From DAOUJI01 sp965197415 (GTDB lineage: Bacteria > Chloroflexota > Dehalococcoidia > Lucifugimonadales > JAGWBF01): a DNA stretch of 64,000 bases. Positions 53,410-61,698 of this stretch are shown in pieces (position 1 is the first letter of the stretch; each line of letters begins with the position of its first letter). The stretch is taken from positions 310,001 through 374,000 of the forward strand of contig OZ240207.1 in NCBI GenBank assembly GCA_965197415.1. The letters are read 5' to 3'. The position numbers and the translations under genes are program-made. The notes under the pieces are model-generated. The model was not told where the DNA came from. It saw only the letters and a program-made list of their open reading frames with translations, and did not search any database.

Positions 53410-55536
53410 ATGACGATACGGTCTATTTTCCGGAATCCCCTGGGGACCATGACCCTGATTCTGGCGTTGGTGTTCCTGGTGGCGGGCGCCTGTGGCGGCG
53501 ACGGAGCGACACCACCGCCACCACAGGCCACGAACACCCCGTCTCCGACCTCCACGCCTCAGCCCACTCCGACGCCTCAGCCCACCCTAGACTTCGCAGC
53601 GCTGGCTCAACAGTTCGGCAGTCAAGTACAGAGAGAGATTGCAAGCCAGATTGCAGGCATCGAATTCCCAGAAGGGTTGACTGCAGAGGACGTACAGGCC
53701 ATTGTGGCCGCGGCAATCTCCAATATCCCCGAGGGCCTAACCCCCGAGGATGTACAGGCTATAGTTACCCAGGCAATATCTGAGATTCCCGAGGGTCTGA
53801 CGGCTGAACAGATGGAAGCGGCAATCAAGAACGCCGTCGATGCCGGTGTGCAGAGGGCCGTGTCCGAGGCCGTGGCCCAGATACCTCCCACGGCCACTCC
53901 CGAGCCAACGCCAGACGAATCCATGATGATGATGAGTCCCGTCGTAGAAAGGCTGTTGGTCGCCACCGACATAAACGTAGAGTCCAACGACCCGACTCGC
54001 TCGTCGTCGTTCAATCAGCCCCAATACGTTCACATGTACGAGGCCCTGGTGCGTTACGATGAGTTGGGACAAATGGAGCCCATGCTGGCCGAGTCCTGGG
54101 AGGCCAGCGCCGACAAGATGACCTGGACTTTCAATCTGCGCCAGGGAGTCAAATTCCACAAGGACTTTGGTGAGTTCAGCAGCGCAGACCTGATGGAGAC
54201 GTTGGTGCATGAGGCCCGTGAGGAGTCGCAATCCACCCGCAAGGCGTTGTGGAACAACCAGGTAATCCCGAATCTGGAAATAGTGGACGACCACACAGTG
54301 GTATTCCACCTGGCGGAGCCAACCATCAACTTTGATTGGATACTGAGCAACCGGAACAGCACCTACGTATTTAGCAAGGATCACCTGGACGCAGGGGGAG
54401 ACGCCGCTGTGGCGACCAGTCCCGTAGGCACCGGCCCCTATCAGTACGTGGTGCGGGAGTCCGGCGCCTATGTCCTCCACGAACGAACGCCCTACGAACA
54501 CTGGAGGGTGAACCCGGACTTCGACGAGGTGCAAATTTTCAACGTCAAAGAGCCCGCCACCCGGATGGCCGAGCTCCTATCCGGTCAGGTTCACATGACC
54601 CTGTTGCCGCCGGACTTGGAGCGCACCGCCGTCGCCGGAGGGATGATTTCCATTCCTTCCAAGATTCCGCACTCGAACCCCTACCTGCTCTACGGCGGGA
54701 CCTTCTATCCCGATAAGTTTGTGGGCAAGAGGACAGGATCTTTTCCAGACCTGCCCTTCTCTGACACATTCCACCCGGCGACTGAGGTGCCGTGGATCAA
54801 TAAGAAAGTCAGGGAGGCTCTGAACCGTGCAGTGGACCGGAAGGCCATCCTGAACACCATCCTTGGAGGCAAAGGTGAGCTGGCCCACGTGCACCCGTAC
54901 CATCGCACCATCCGCGGCTGGAACCCGGAGTGGGAAGAGCGCTTCGAGGAGAAGTACGGGTACGACCCGGAGCGGGCCAAGGAGCTTCTGAAGGAAGCCG
55001 AGGCGGAGATCGGACAGCCCCTGGACTGGTCTAAGGTGTTGTTCCTGATAGGCAAACAACCCAACTTCCCCCAGGGCCCTGAACTCACCCAAGCCATCTT
55101 CAACTACTGGAAGGAAATTGGGATACCGGTCGACGACAGAACGGAAGTCAGAGAGCACGCCAGCTACAACGCGGCGTTCAGGACTTCATCATGGGGAGGG
55201 GTCGCTTGGATGGACAACGCGGGCCGATGGGAAGAGCCCAGCAACATCCAGATATACCTCTATAGCGGGCGGACAGCGGTCAACTTCTGCTGCCAGTTCT
55301 TCGAGAATGACACCATTGACACCCTCTATGAGGAGTTGCTAACGGTGACGGACCTGTACAGGAGGCACGAGATTCTGCAAGACATCGGCGACGTGGTGTT
55401 CGAGGAGTACGCGTTCATGCCCCTGTTCCACCTGCCCACCCTGTTCACGGTGGACCCCAGCGTGGTGAAAGACCACATATCTTCCGGCGTGTGGGGAATC
55501 AGAGACCTGGAGTACACGGTCGCAGTCAAGAAGTAA
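53410..55536 (+). CDS. ABC substrate-binding lipoprotein 4 with repeat linker
   Basis: 708 residues from MTIRSIFRNPLGTM, with AGGAGGGAACA upstream. The signal ends in LVAGAC. The same roughly 110-residue linker with three 20-residue repeats as binding protein 2 precedes a DppA-like domain that is closer to binding proteins 1 and 2 (VESNDPTRSS, YVHMYEALVRYDE, VPWINKKVREALNRAVDRK) than to 3. No permease pair is next to it, so it must use one of the pairs elsewhere. A strong terminator follows. Confidence 0.93.
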   Translation: MTIRSIFRNPLGTMTLILALVFLVAGACGGDGATPPPPQATNTPSPTSTPQPTPTPQPTLDFAALAQQFGSQVQREIASQIAGIEFPEGLTAEDVQAIVAAAISNIPEGLTPEDVQAIVTQAISEIPEGLTAEQMEAAIKNAVDAGVQRAVSEAVAQIPPTATPEPTPDESMMMMSPVVERLLVATDINVESNDPTRSSSFNQPQYVHMYEALVRYDELGQMEPMLAESWEASADKMTWTFNLRQGVKFHKDFGEFSSADLMETLVHEAREESQSTRKALWNNQVIPNLEIVDDHTVVFHLAEPTINFDWILSNRNSTYVFSKDHLDAGGDAAVATSPVGTGPYQYVVRESGAYVLHERTPYEHWRVNPDFDEVQIFNVKEPATRMAELLSGQVHMTLLPPDLERTAVAGGMISIPSKIPHSNPYLLYGGTFYPDKFVGKRTGSFPDLPFSDTFHPATEVPWINKKVREALNRAVDRKAILNTILGGKGELAHVHPYHRTIRGWNPEWEERFEEKYGYDPERAKELLKEAEAEIGQPLDWSKVLFLIGKQPNFPQGPELTQAIFNYWKEIGIPVDDRTEVREHASYNAAFRTSSWGGVAWMDNAGRWEEPSNIQIYLYSGRTAVNFCCQFFENDTIDTLYEELLTVTDLYRRHEILQDIGDVVFEEYAFMPLFHLPTLFTVDPSVVKDHISSGVWGIRDLEYTVAVKK
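53574..53900 (+). repeat. linker cassette, copy 2
   Basis: 327 nt in binding-protein gene 4, matching 39021-39347 with about nine differences by eye. The offset is a constant 14553 bases with no gaps. Confidence 0.85.
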
Positions 55537-55559
55537 CCCGGAACTCAGACGGCGCTCCA

Positions 55560-55613
55560 TTACGAGGGCGGGCATCGGGTCGCAAAGGCCGAATGCCCGC
55601 CCTCGTAACTTTG
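55560..55613 (+). terminator. 16-bp stem terminator-like hairpin
   Basis: TTACGAGGGCGGGCAT (55560-55575) pairs perfectly with ATGCCCGCCCTCGTAA (55593-55608) around a 17-base loop, followed by CTTTG. It ends the binding-protein gene 4 transcript. Confidence 0.75.
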
Positions 55614-55664
55614 CTCCGCTTGGGTTGCTGGCCAGGGGCCTTTCAAGCAACTGTTCGTAGATGA

Positions 55665-55692
55665 GTAGGGGCGACCGGCCGGTCGCCCCTAC
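55665..55692. repeat. 28-bp perfect palindrome
   Basis: GTAGGGGCGACCGG followed directly by its reverse complement CCGGTCGCCCCTAC. A second, imperfect copy is at 27908-27935. Both lie in intergenic DNA next to gene ends. Confidence 0.8.
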
Positions 55693-55844
55693 GGGGTCCG
55701 TTGCACACGCCGCATTGCTTGAATACGCTTCTATTGACTAAATGCGATTATGCACGGTTGTACGGCCCTGTAGACGGAGCGTAGAGATGCACTAAGTCCG
55801 GCTGGATTCGGAACTGCGACAATGTGTAGAAGGGCGCTGGCGGC

Positions 55845-56819
55845 TTAGTCGTAGAGGTGGCAGGCTACGTTGTGGCCGTTGCCCATGTCCTTCAGAACAG
55901 GGACCTCTACTGAGCATCTATCGAAGGCCATTGGGCACCTGGGGTTGAAGCGGCAGCCTGAGGGGGGATTGATGGGAGAGGGCACCTCGCCCTCCAGGAC
56001 TATCTCTTCCCGGACGGTGTCGGGGTGGGACGGCAGAGCTGCCGAGAATAAGGCCTTGGTGTAGGGGTGCAACGGTTCCTGGTAGAGCTCCTCGGTGGGA
56101 CCGTGCTCCACGATTTTCCCCAGGTACATCACAGCGGTGACGTGGGCCATGTACCTCACGGTGGCCAGGTTGTGGGCCACCAGGAGGTAGGCCACCCCCG
56201 TCTCCTTCTGCAGGTCCACCAGCAGGTTCATCACCTGGGCCCTGATGGACACGTCCAGCGCCGACACCGGCTCGTCCAGGATTATCAGTTTGGGATAAGA
56301 AGCCAGGGCTGAGGCGACCGCCACCCGCTGACGCTGCCCTCCGCTGAATTCGTGGGGGTACAGGTTGGCCTGCTCCCTGTGGAGGCCGACTTGGTCCAAG
56401 ACTTCGGCGATTCGCCGGTCCCTTTCTTCCGACGACACCTTGCGGTTCACTACCAGAGCTTCCGCTACGATGTCCTTGACCTTCATCCTGGGGCTGAGTG
56501 ACGACCAGGGGTCCTGGAACACGGCCTGCACCTCAGTGCGGAACTCCTTGAGCTCCTGGCCTTTGAAGCCCTGGATGTCTTGTCCCTCCAGCAAAATGCG
56601 CCCTTCAGTCGGCGTCTCCAGCTTCAGCATTAGCTTGGCAGTCGTGGTCTTGCCACAGCCGGACTCTCCCACCAGTCCCAACGTCTCCCCGTGTCCGATG
56701 GAAAAGCTGATGCCGTCCACCGCCTGGACGTGGCCGATGGTCTTCATGAACACCAAGCCGCGGGTCACCGGGAAGTGCTTCTTGAGGTCCTCGACTCGAA
56801 TAAGGTCTTCTTGTTGCAT
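55845..56819 (-). CDS. dipeptide/oligopeptide ABC transporter ATPase, DppF/OppF family
   Basis: 324 residues. Walker A is GESGCGKTTTAK (about 53), signature FSGGQRQRVA (about 160), Walker B LIILDEPVSALD (about 178) and the H-loop His in LLVAHNLATV. The C-terminal oligopeptide/dipeptide domain has PINPPSGCRFNPRCPMA with Cys residues that bind a cluster or metal in this family. It starts two bases after the DppD-like gene. With that gene it is the only ATPase pair in the window. Confidence 0.93.
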   Translation of the reverse strand: MQQEDLIRVEDLKKHFPVTRGLVFMKTIGHVQAVDGISFSIGHGETLGLVGESGCGKTTTAKLMLKLETPTEGRILLEGQDIQGFKGQELKEFRTEVQAVFQDPWSSLSPRMKVKDIVAEALVVNRKVSSEERDRRIAEVLDQVGLHREQANLYPHEFSGGQRQRVAVASALASYPKLIILDEPVSALDVSIRAQVMNLLVDLQKETGVAYLLVAHNLATVRYMAHVTAVMYLGKIVEHGPTEELYQEPLHPYTKALFSAALPSHPDTVREEIVLEGEVPSPINPPSGCRFNPRCPMAFDRCSVEVPVLKDMGNGHNVACHLYD

Positions 56820-56821
56820 GT

Positions 56822-57832
56822 CTATTCGCCGGTTGGTTCTTCCCAGGAAGGATCAAGTCTCCAACAGTTGGCAGTGTGGTCATCGGAGACGGGGTGTGAC
56901 TGCGGGTATTCGTCATGACAGCGTTGCTGGGCGTATATGCAGCGGGGGGCGAATCTGCACCCCGGCGGCAGGTCGTACAACGCAGGAGGTTGTCCTTCAA
57001 TTGAGAAGAGCCGGTCGGTCCGTTCCATCTGGGGCACCGAGGCTATGAGGGCCTGGGTGTAGGGGTGGCTTGGCTTGTTGAACAGGTCCCTGACATCGGC
57101 GCTTTCCACGATGCGGCCCGCATACATCACCGCCACGCGGTCGCACATCCGGGCCACGATTCCAAAGTCGTGGGTGATGAAGATGATGGCGAGACCGGTT
57201 TCCGCCTGTATGTCTTTGAGGAGACGCAAGTACTGGAGCTGAATGGTCACGTCGAGGGCGGTGGTGGGCTCGTCGGCGATGATCACCTTGGGGTAGGCGG
57301 ACAGGCCGATGGCGCCCACCACACGCTGCTTCATGCCGCCGCTCATCTGGTGGGGGTAGTCGTCCATACGGCGTTCCGGAGCGGCGATCTTCACGCCCCT
57401 GAGCGCCTCCACCGCCTGGTTCACCATGCTCTTGTGGGAGCCGCCCTGGCGGTTGTGTGTCCTTAGCGCCTCCACCAGTTGATTGCCGATGGTGAACACC
57501 GGGTTCAGGGATGTCTGCGGGTCCTGGAGAATCATGGAGATGCGCCGCCCGCGGACCTCCCTCATCTCCTTCTCCGTCTTTTCCAGGAGGTTTTCGCCTT
57601 CGAGGAGCACCTCGCCGTCAACGATTCGCGCCGCCGGTCTGGGAATAAGTCTCAGGATCGACAAGGCTGTCATAGACTTGCCGCATCCGGACTCGCCGAC
57701 TATGCCCAGAGTCTCCCCTTCGGAGACCGAAAAGGTAATTCCGTCAACGGCCTTGGCTATGCCCCGGCGGTTGAAGAAATAGGTGTGGAGGTTGTTGACC
57801 TCCAGCAAAGGCTTTTTCGTTTCTTGCGCCAT
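56822..57832 (-). CDS. dipeptide/oligopeptide ABC transporter ATPase, DppD/OppD family
   Basis: 336 residues. Walker A is GESGCGKSMTAL (about 42), signature MSGGMKQRVV (about 160), Walker B VIIADEPTTALD (about 179) and the H-loop His in IFITHDFG. The C-terminal segment DLPPGCRFAPRCIYAQQRC carries the family Cys set. It forms a heterodimer with the 55845 protein to power peptide-type uptake. No permease genes are in this operon, so it probably energises the four pairs upstream. Confidence 0.93.
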   Translation of the reverse strand: MAQETKKPLLEVNNLHTYFFNRRGIAKAVDGITFSVSEGETLGIVGESGCGKSMTALSILRLIPRPAARIVDGEVLLEGENLLEKTEKEMREVRGRRISMILQDPQTSLNPVFTIGNQLVEALRTHNRQGGSHKSMVNQAVEALRGVKIAAPERRMDDYPHQMSGGMKQRVVGAIGLSAYPKVIIADEPTTALDVTIQLQYLRLLKDIQAETGLAIIFITHDFGIVARMCDRVAVMYAGRIVESADVRDLFNKPSHPYTQALIASVPQMERTDRLFSIEGQPPALYDLPPGCRFAPRCIYAQQRCHDEYPQSHPVSDDHTANCWRLDPSWEEPTGE

Positions 57833-57906
57833 ATTTTCGGCGGCTTAACCGCCGACTCCGTCGCCTATTATAGCGTCTAACTCGGGAAGTGTCTTTAGCC
57901 AGGGAA

Positions 57907-57981
57907 TGGAGCCGACGGTGGGATTCGAACCCACGGCCTGCGGTTTACGAAACCGCTGCTCTACCACTGAGCTACGTCGGC
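57907..57981 (-). tRNA. tRNA-Thr (anticodon CGU)
   Basis: The minus strand gives acceptor GCCGACG pairing with CGTCGGC, then the D-arm AGCTCAGTGGTAGAGCA. The anticodon stem GCGGT/ACCGC has loop TTCGTAA (anticodon CGT in DNA). The T-arm GGGTTCGAATCCC is followed by discriminator T and an encoded CCA (57907-57909). Confidence 0.95.
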
Positions 57982-57994
57982 GGCTAGTTAGTTA

Positions 57995-58023
57995 AATGTA
58001 GCGTCTTTTTAGGACGTTCACAA
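57995..58023 (-). promoter_or_regulatory. candidate promoter of tRNA-Thr
   Basis: On the minus strand, TTGTGA (58018-58023) and TACATT (57995-58000) are separated by 17 bases, 14 bases before the tRNA 5' end. The spacer contains GACG/CGTC-type symmetry. Confidence 0.45.
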
Positions 58024-58100
58024 CACTTTGTCAAATACCAAGCATATCCATCCCCCTCCACCACTCGAAAGGTTCATCCCAGTGGAGTACCGTGGACCCA

Positions 58101-58129
58101 TTTACCAGACACTAAATTGTCGATATAAT
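58101..58129 (+). promoter_or_regulatory. promoter and possible operator of brnT/brnA
   Basis: TTTACC (58101-58106) and TATAAT (58124-58129) have a 17-base spacer. Inside it, GACA-N6-TGTC (58108-58121) is an inverted repeat where the BrnA antitoxin could bind for autoregulation. Transcription would begin about 58136, at the first BrnT codon. Confidence 0.6.
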
Positions 58130-58135
58130 AAAGGC

Positions 58136-58399
58136 ATTGAGTACGAGTGGGACGAAGCCAAAGGTAGCTCTAATCAGGCAAAGCACGGAGTTGCTTTCGA
58201 GGCCGTTTATCATTTTGATTGGGACACTGCGCTCCTCCGACAGAATGAAAGGCACGGTGAACTTCGTACCATAGCATATGGCCGAATCAATGGACGGCTC
58301 CACGTCCTTGTGTTTACGGAGCGTGGCGACGTTATACGAATCATCAGTCTGCGCAGGGCCAATCAGCGAGAAGAGGAAGTTCATGCCCAAACGACCTGA
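58136..58399 (+). CDS. brnT: BrnT-family toxin (DUF497)
   Basis: About 87 residues of a BrnT ribonuclease toxin: EYEWDEAKGSSNQAKHGVAF at the start, the central VYHFDWD, RTIAYGRINGRLHVLVFTERG and the C-terminal IRIISLRRANQREE. These match the family's RelE-like fold with its conserved His, Arg and Glu. No ATG or GTG lies at the family's usual start. The frame is open upstream to a TTG at 58028, but the promoter is inside that extension. I therefore place the start at the ATT of 58136, giving the normal length. It overlaps brnA by 17 bases. Confidence 0.82.
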   Translation: MEYEWDEAKGSSNQAKHGVAFEAVYHFDWDTALLRQNERHGELRTIAYGRINGRLHVLVFTERGDVIRIISLRRANQREEEVHAQTT

Positions 58400-58712
58400 C
58401 ATAACCGGTATGACGTTTGACGAGATTGCCGCAAAATACGGCGAAGAAGCCGCAATCCAAGCCGGCATCGCCGCCGACCCGGATACGCTCGAGTTAGACG
58501 AAGAGTGGTTCAAACAGGCTCGACCGGCCAGTGAAGTCGTCCCAAACGTTGTTGAGAGCTTTCATCGAACGAGGGGCAGGCAGAAAGCTCCAACTAAGAA
58601 ACTTCTCTCCATCCGACTCGATTCGGACCTGGCAGACCATTTCCGCCAGAGTGGGAAGGGATGGCAGACACGGCTCAACGACACGTTGCGACGGGCGGTA
58701 TTTGGACCCTAA
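58383..58712 (+). CDS. brnA: BrnA-family antitoxin
   Basis: 109 residues from MPKRPDITGMTFDE. The C-terminal KKLLSIRLDSDLADHFRQSGKGWQTRLNDTLRRAV is the ribbon-helix-helix-like BrnA DNA-binding region, and the acidic middle would wrap the toxin. Its start lies within the last 17 bases of brnT, typical for this toxin-first pair. It probably represses the promoter at 58101 together with BrnT. Confidence 0.88.
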   Translation: MPKRPDITGMTFDEIAAKYGEEAAIQAGIAADPDTLELDEEWFKQARPASEVVPNVVESFHRTRGRQKAPTKKLLSIRLDSDLADHFRQSGKGWQTRLNDTLRRAVFGP

Positions 58713-58758
58713 TGCACCCGGCTTGGGCAGATGATTCGCTGCCGCCTATTCGCCTCTG

Positions 58759-59748
58759 TCAGTCCACCGAGGTTATCAGGGACTCCGGCTGTTCCCCGGC
58801 CAGGGCGCGCTTGACGTTGCCGTAGCAGAACTCAACGCTTCGCGCTGAACTCTCCCGGCTGCCCGCCGCCGAGTGGGGAGTGATGATGACGTTGGGCAGG
58901 TCGAACAGAGGGTTGTCGGGCGGAGTCGGCTCCTCTTCCAACACGTCTAGACCGGCGCCCGCTATCCTCCCGTCCTTCAGGGTCTCATAGAGGGCTTGCT
59001 CGTCCACCACTCCGCCCCGGCATGTGTTGATGAGGTAGGCCGAGGGCTTCATCATTCCCAGTTCTCTTGCGCCCACCAGCTTGCGGGTCCTGGAGCTCAG
59101 GGGGACGTGGAGAGAGACGATGTCGGCCAGTCGGAACACTTCGTCGAACGCCACCGGACGGGCCTGCAACTGCGCCTGACGCTCGGCGGACACCTCTGCT
59201 ACGTCGTAGAATATAGTGTCCACGTCAAAGCCCCGGAGCAGTCTGGCCACGTTGCCGCCGATGGGTCCCAGACCCACCAGACCAACTGTCTTGCCAGTGA
59301 TTTCCATATTGGTGCGGGGAGTCACCGCTGACCGCCACTTGCGCTCCACTGTCGTGCTGTTCCACATGCTCATCATGTTGCGGACTATCGCCACCATTAG
59401 GCCGATAGTGTGCTCGGCCACTGTGATGGCGTTGGAGCCGCCGTTGCTGGCCACCGGAATGCCGATTTCGCCCAGTTTCCGCAGGTCCAGCAAATCGTTG
59501 CCTGCGCTGAAGGACTGGATGAGTTTGATGGACGGGCATGACCGGAGAAACTCGAAGTCGTAGGGTTCGGACAACAACATCAGGGCCTCAACGTCCTTGC
59601 AAAGGTCGATCTTCTCCTGGTCGGATAGGGCGTAGTCGATGATGAAGGCCTCGATGTCGTCCGGCGCGCCTTGTATGAACCTGGGTCCGGCCATGCGCCC
59701 ATACATCGGGCCTGCCAGAAAGGCTACTTTAGGTTTGCTTGAAGTCAT
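58759..59748 (-). CDS. D-2-hydroxyacid dehydrogenase family protein
   Basis: A 329-residue NAD-dependent dehydrogenase. The Rossmann motif is GLGPIGGNVARLL (about 155). The catalytic set is seen as Arg in INTCRGGVVDEQAL (about 236), Glu in LDVLEEEPTPPD (about 268) and His in VIITPHSAAGSRE (about 290). It interconverts 2-hydroxy and 2-keto acids, and the exact substrate is unclear. It is followed on the same strand, after about 92 bases (transcription direction right to left), by brnA on the opposite strand. Confidence 0.9.
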   Translation of the reverse strand: MTSSKPKVAFLAGPMYGRMAGPRFIQGAPDDIEAFIIDYALSDQEKIDLCKDVEALMLLSEPYDFEFLRSCPSIKLIQSFSAGNDLLDLRKLGEIGIPVASNGGSNAITVAEHTIGLMVAIVRNMMSMWNSTTVERKWRSAVTPRTNMEITGKTVGLVGLGPIGGNVARLLRGFDVDTIFYDVAEVSAERQAQLQARPVAFDEVFRLADIVSLHVPLSSRTRKLVGARELGMMKPSAYLINTCRGGVVDEQALYETLKDGRIAGAGLDVLEEEPTPPDNPLFDLPNVIITPHSAAGSRESSARSVEFCYGNVKRALAGEQPESLITSVD

Positions 59749-59840
59749 GCCAACCTCCCTGTCCTGAGATGGTCCGGGGCTGTTTTCGCGATTATGGTAT
59801 TCCCCTTAGTGGATGTCAAATTGGAAGGGTTGCCGGGGAA

Positions 59841-60839
59841 TTACAAGAGCGTTTGCCTGGCGAACTTCTCCATTTCCTCGGCTACGACTTCCGTAGGAGT
59901 GCCGGGCACGTCCGACCCGGGGAAGAGCACCACCACCCGGTCTGTTCCAGCCTCCTCGTAGGTCTTGAGGGTCTCCCTGTCGGGGGGCGGATAGTCGAAA
60001 CGGTGGCCTCCCAGGGAAATCATTATTTCAATGGTCTTGGGGTCTCGCCCGGCTTTCAGGGCACGCTCGTCCAACTTTGCCCGCCCGGCGCGGACCGTCT
60101 CCGGCCTGCACCGGCTGGCGTGCCATCCGTCTCCGTAGTCTACGATGCGTTGGAATATTCGTTCCGACCGGCCTCCCAGAATGATGGGAGGGTGGGGCTT
60201 CTGGTAGGGTTTCGGATAGCACCAGAAGGGCGGGAAGTCATAGTGCCTGCCGTGAAACTCCGAGACATCGGTGGTCCAGATGTTCTTCATCGCCATGATT
60301 GCCTCTTTGGTCTGGCCCCACCGCGTGTCAAAGTTGCCGCCCATGATTTCCACCTCTTCCCGAAAGATGCCTGAGCCTATGCCGAACAGGAATCTTCCTT
60401 TGGACAACTGGTCCAGGGTGGCGACTTCCTTGGCAGTATGCACAGGGTGTCTCTCGGGAACCAGACAGATGGCCGTGCCCAGCCCCAAAGTGGTGGTCAC
60501 GGCGCCAGCCTGGGCCAACGCCACGAAGGGGTCCATCATGTGCCCTATCCACTGGGGGACCGTGCCGTCGGGAGATCCCTCCCATCCCGGCCAGGGACGG
60601 CGTTCCGCTGCCTCTTCCGGCTCCAGGTTGTACTTTTTTCGCACTTCGTCAGTCATTCCAACCGAGCCTGTCCAAGGTGTGGGACCCTTCACGTATTCGG
60701 GGTCGGCGACGGCGGTGGGCATCACAGGATGCTCCCCGAACCATATCGACTCGAATCCAAGAGACTCCCCCAGCTTTGCCAGCGGCGTCACGTCGACGGG
60801 CGCGTTAACTACGTATGGAGGTGAAAAGGCGATTTTCAT
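59841..60839 (-). CDS. LLM-class flavin-dependent oxidoreductase (F420/FMN-type)
   Basis: 332 residues from MKIAFSPPYVVN. Family landmarks: GFESIWFGEHPVMPT (about 28), TTLGLGTAICLVPERHP (about 101) and LSKGRFLFGIGSGIFREE (about 130). It resembles the subfamily of probable F420-dependent oxidoreductases, but the cofactor cannot be fixed from sequence here. Its ATG overlaps the stop of the upstream glycosyltransferase (ATGA). A longer frame from 60890 would extend into that gene. Confidence 0.9.
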   Translation of the reverse strand: MKIAFSPPYVVNAPVDVTPLAKLGESLGFESIWFGEHPVMPTAVADPEYVKGPTPWTGSVGMTDEVRKKYNLEPEEAAERRPWPGWEGSPDGTVPQWIGHMMDPFVALAQAGAVTTTLGLGTAICLVPERHPVHTAKEVATLDQLSKGRFLFGIGSGIFREEVEIMGGNFDTRWGQTKEAIMAMKNIWTTDVSEFHGRHYDFPPFWCYPKPYQKPHPPIILGGRSERIFQRIVDYGDGWHASRCRPETVRAGRAKLDERALKAGRDPKTIEIMISLGGHRFDYPPPDRETLKTYEEAGTDRVVVLFPGSDVPGTPTEVVAEEMEKFARQTLL

Positions 60840-61567
60840 GGCTGCTCCTTCTCTACAGACTGGCTTCTCTCCCTCCTCAAGCTCCAGCATTGCTTGAAGA
60901 AGGCGACTATCTCGCCAGCGCCGAACTTGGACTTTCCTTGGGTGCGGTCCACGAATATGATCGGGACTTCTTCAACCCTTGCGTCGCGGTTCCGGGTCAA
61001 CACGTCCAGCAGAAACTTGAACCCTCGCGGGTCAAGGTGGGGCATTGTCTCTGTCATCAAGTCCCGCTGGAAGGCTGCGTATCCAGAAGTGAGGTCTCTG
61101 ACGGGCAGCCCAACCAATGTCCTGCCCAACGCCGATGCCAGCCTGCTGCCCCAGCGTCGGTGTATGGGCCAATTCTCCGTGCCTCCGTATTTTACATAAC
61201 GGGAGCCTATGGCGACTGGTGCCCGCTCCAGGGCTTCCAGCAGCCGAGGGATGTCTCGCGGGTGGTGAGAAAGGTCTGCGTCCATCATCACCCAGCAGTC
61301 TCCCTTAGCCGCCCGGAACCCGTCGGCCAAGGCGGTGGCCAGCCCCAGCTTCCCCGGCCTGCTGATAAGCCGCACCCGGTGGTCCTTCTCAGCCAGATCG
61401 GCCACCTCCTCGGACGTGCCGTCGGGCGAGTTGTCGTCCACGACAATCATCTCAAAGTCCCACGCGGGTTCCAGGGCCTCGCGAACGGCCCGGTACAAGG
61501 GTCCTATATTGGGCCGCTCGTTGTATGTGGCCGTTACGACGGATACGGAAATCCTATGCTCAGACAC
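60836..61567 (-). CDS. polyprenol-phosphate mannosyltransferase-like glycosyltransferase (GT2)
   Basis: About 243 residues: SVVTATYNERPNIGPLYRAV, VVDDNSPDGT (about 44), MDADLSHHPRDIP (about 96, metal-binding DxD), GSRYVKYGG and LVGLPVRDLTSGYAAF. This is the DPM1/dolichol-phosphate mannose synthase pattern without trans-membrane segments. It would attach a sugar to a polyprenyl phosphate. GTG at 61567 has AAGGA six bases upstream; an ATG at 61633 is the alternative. It is coupled to the LLM gene downstream. Confidence 0.88.
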   Translation of the reverse strand: MSEHRISVSVVTATYNERPNIGPLYRAVREALEPAWDFEMIVVDDNSPDGTSEEVADLAEKDHRVRLISRPGKLGLATALADGFRAAKGDCWVMMDADLSHHPRDIPRLLEALERAPVAIGSRYVKYGGTENWPIHRRWGSRLASALGRTLVGLPVRDLTSGYAAFQRDLMTETMPHLDPRGFKFLLDVLTRNRDARVEEVPIIFVDRTQGKSKFGAGEIVAFFKQCWSLRRERSQSVEKEQP

Positions 61568-61698
61568 GGGAATCCTTGCCACTGCCCTAGGGGTCGTATA
61601 AGATATTAGCACATTGGGCCGCCTTGGCTTCATGACTCTGACCGACTTTCAATTAGGCGTGAAAATGGCGGTATAAAGACAATTGTAAGGGGGAATTC

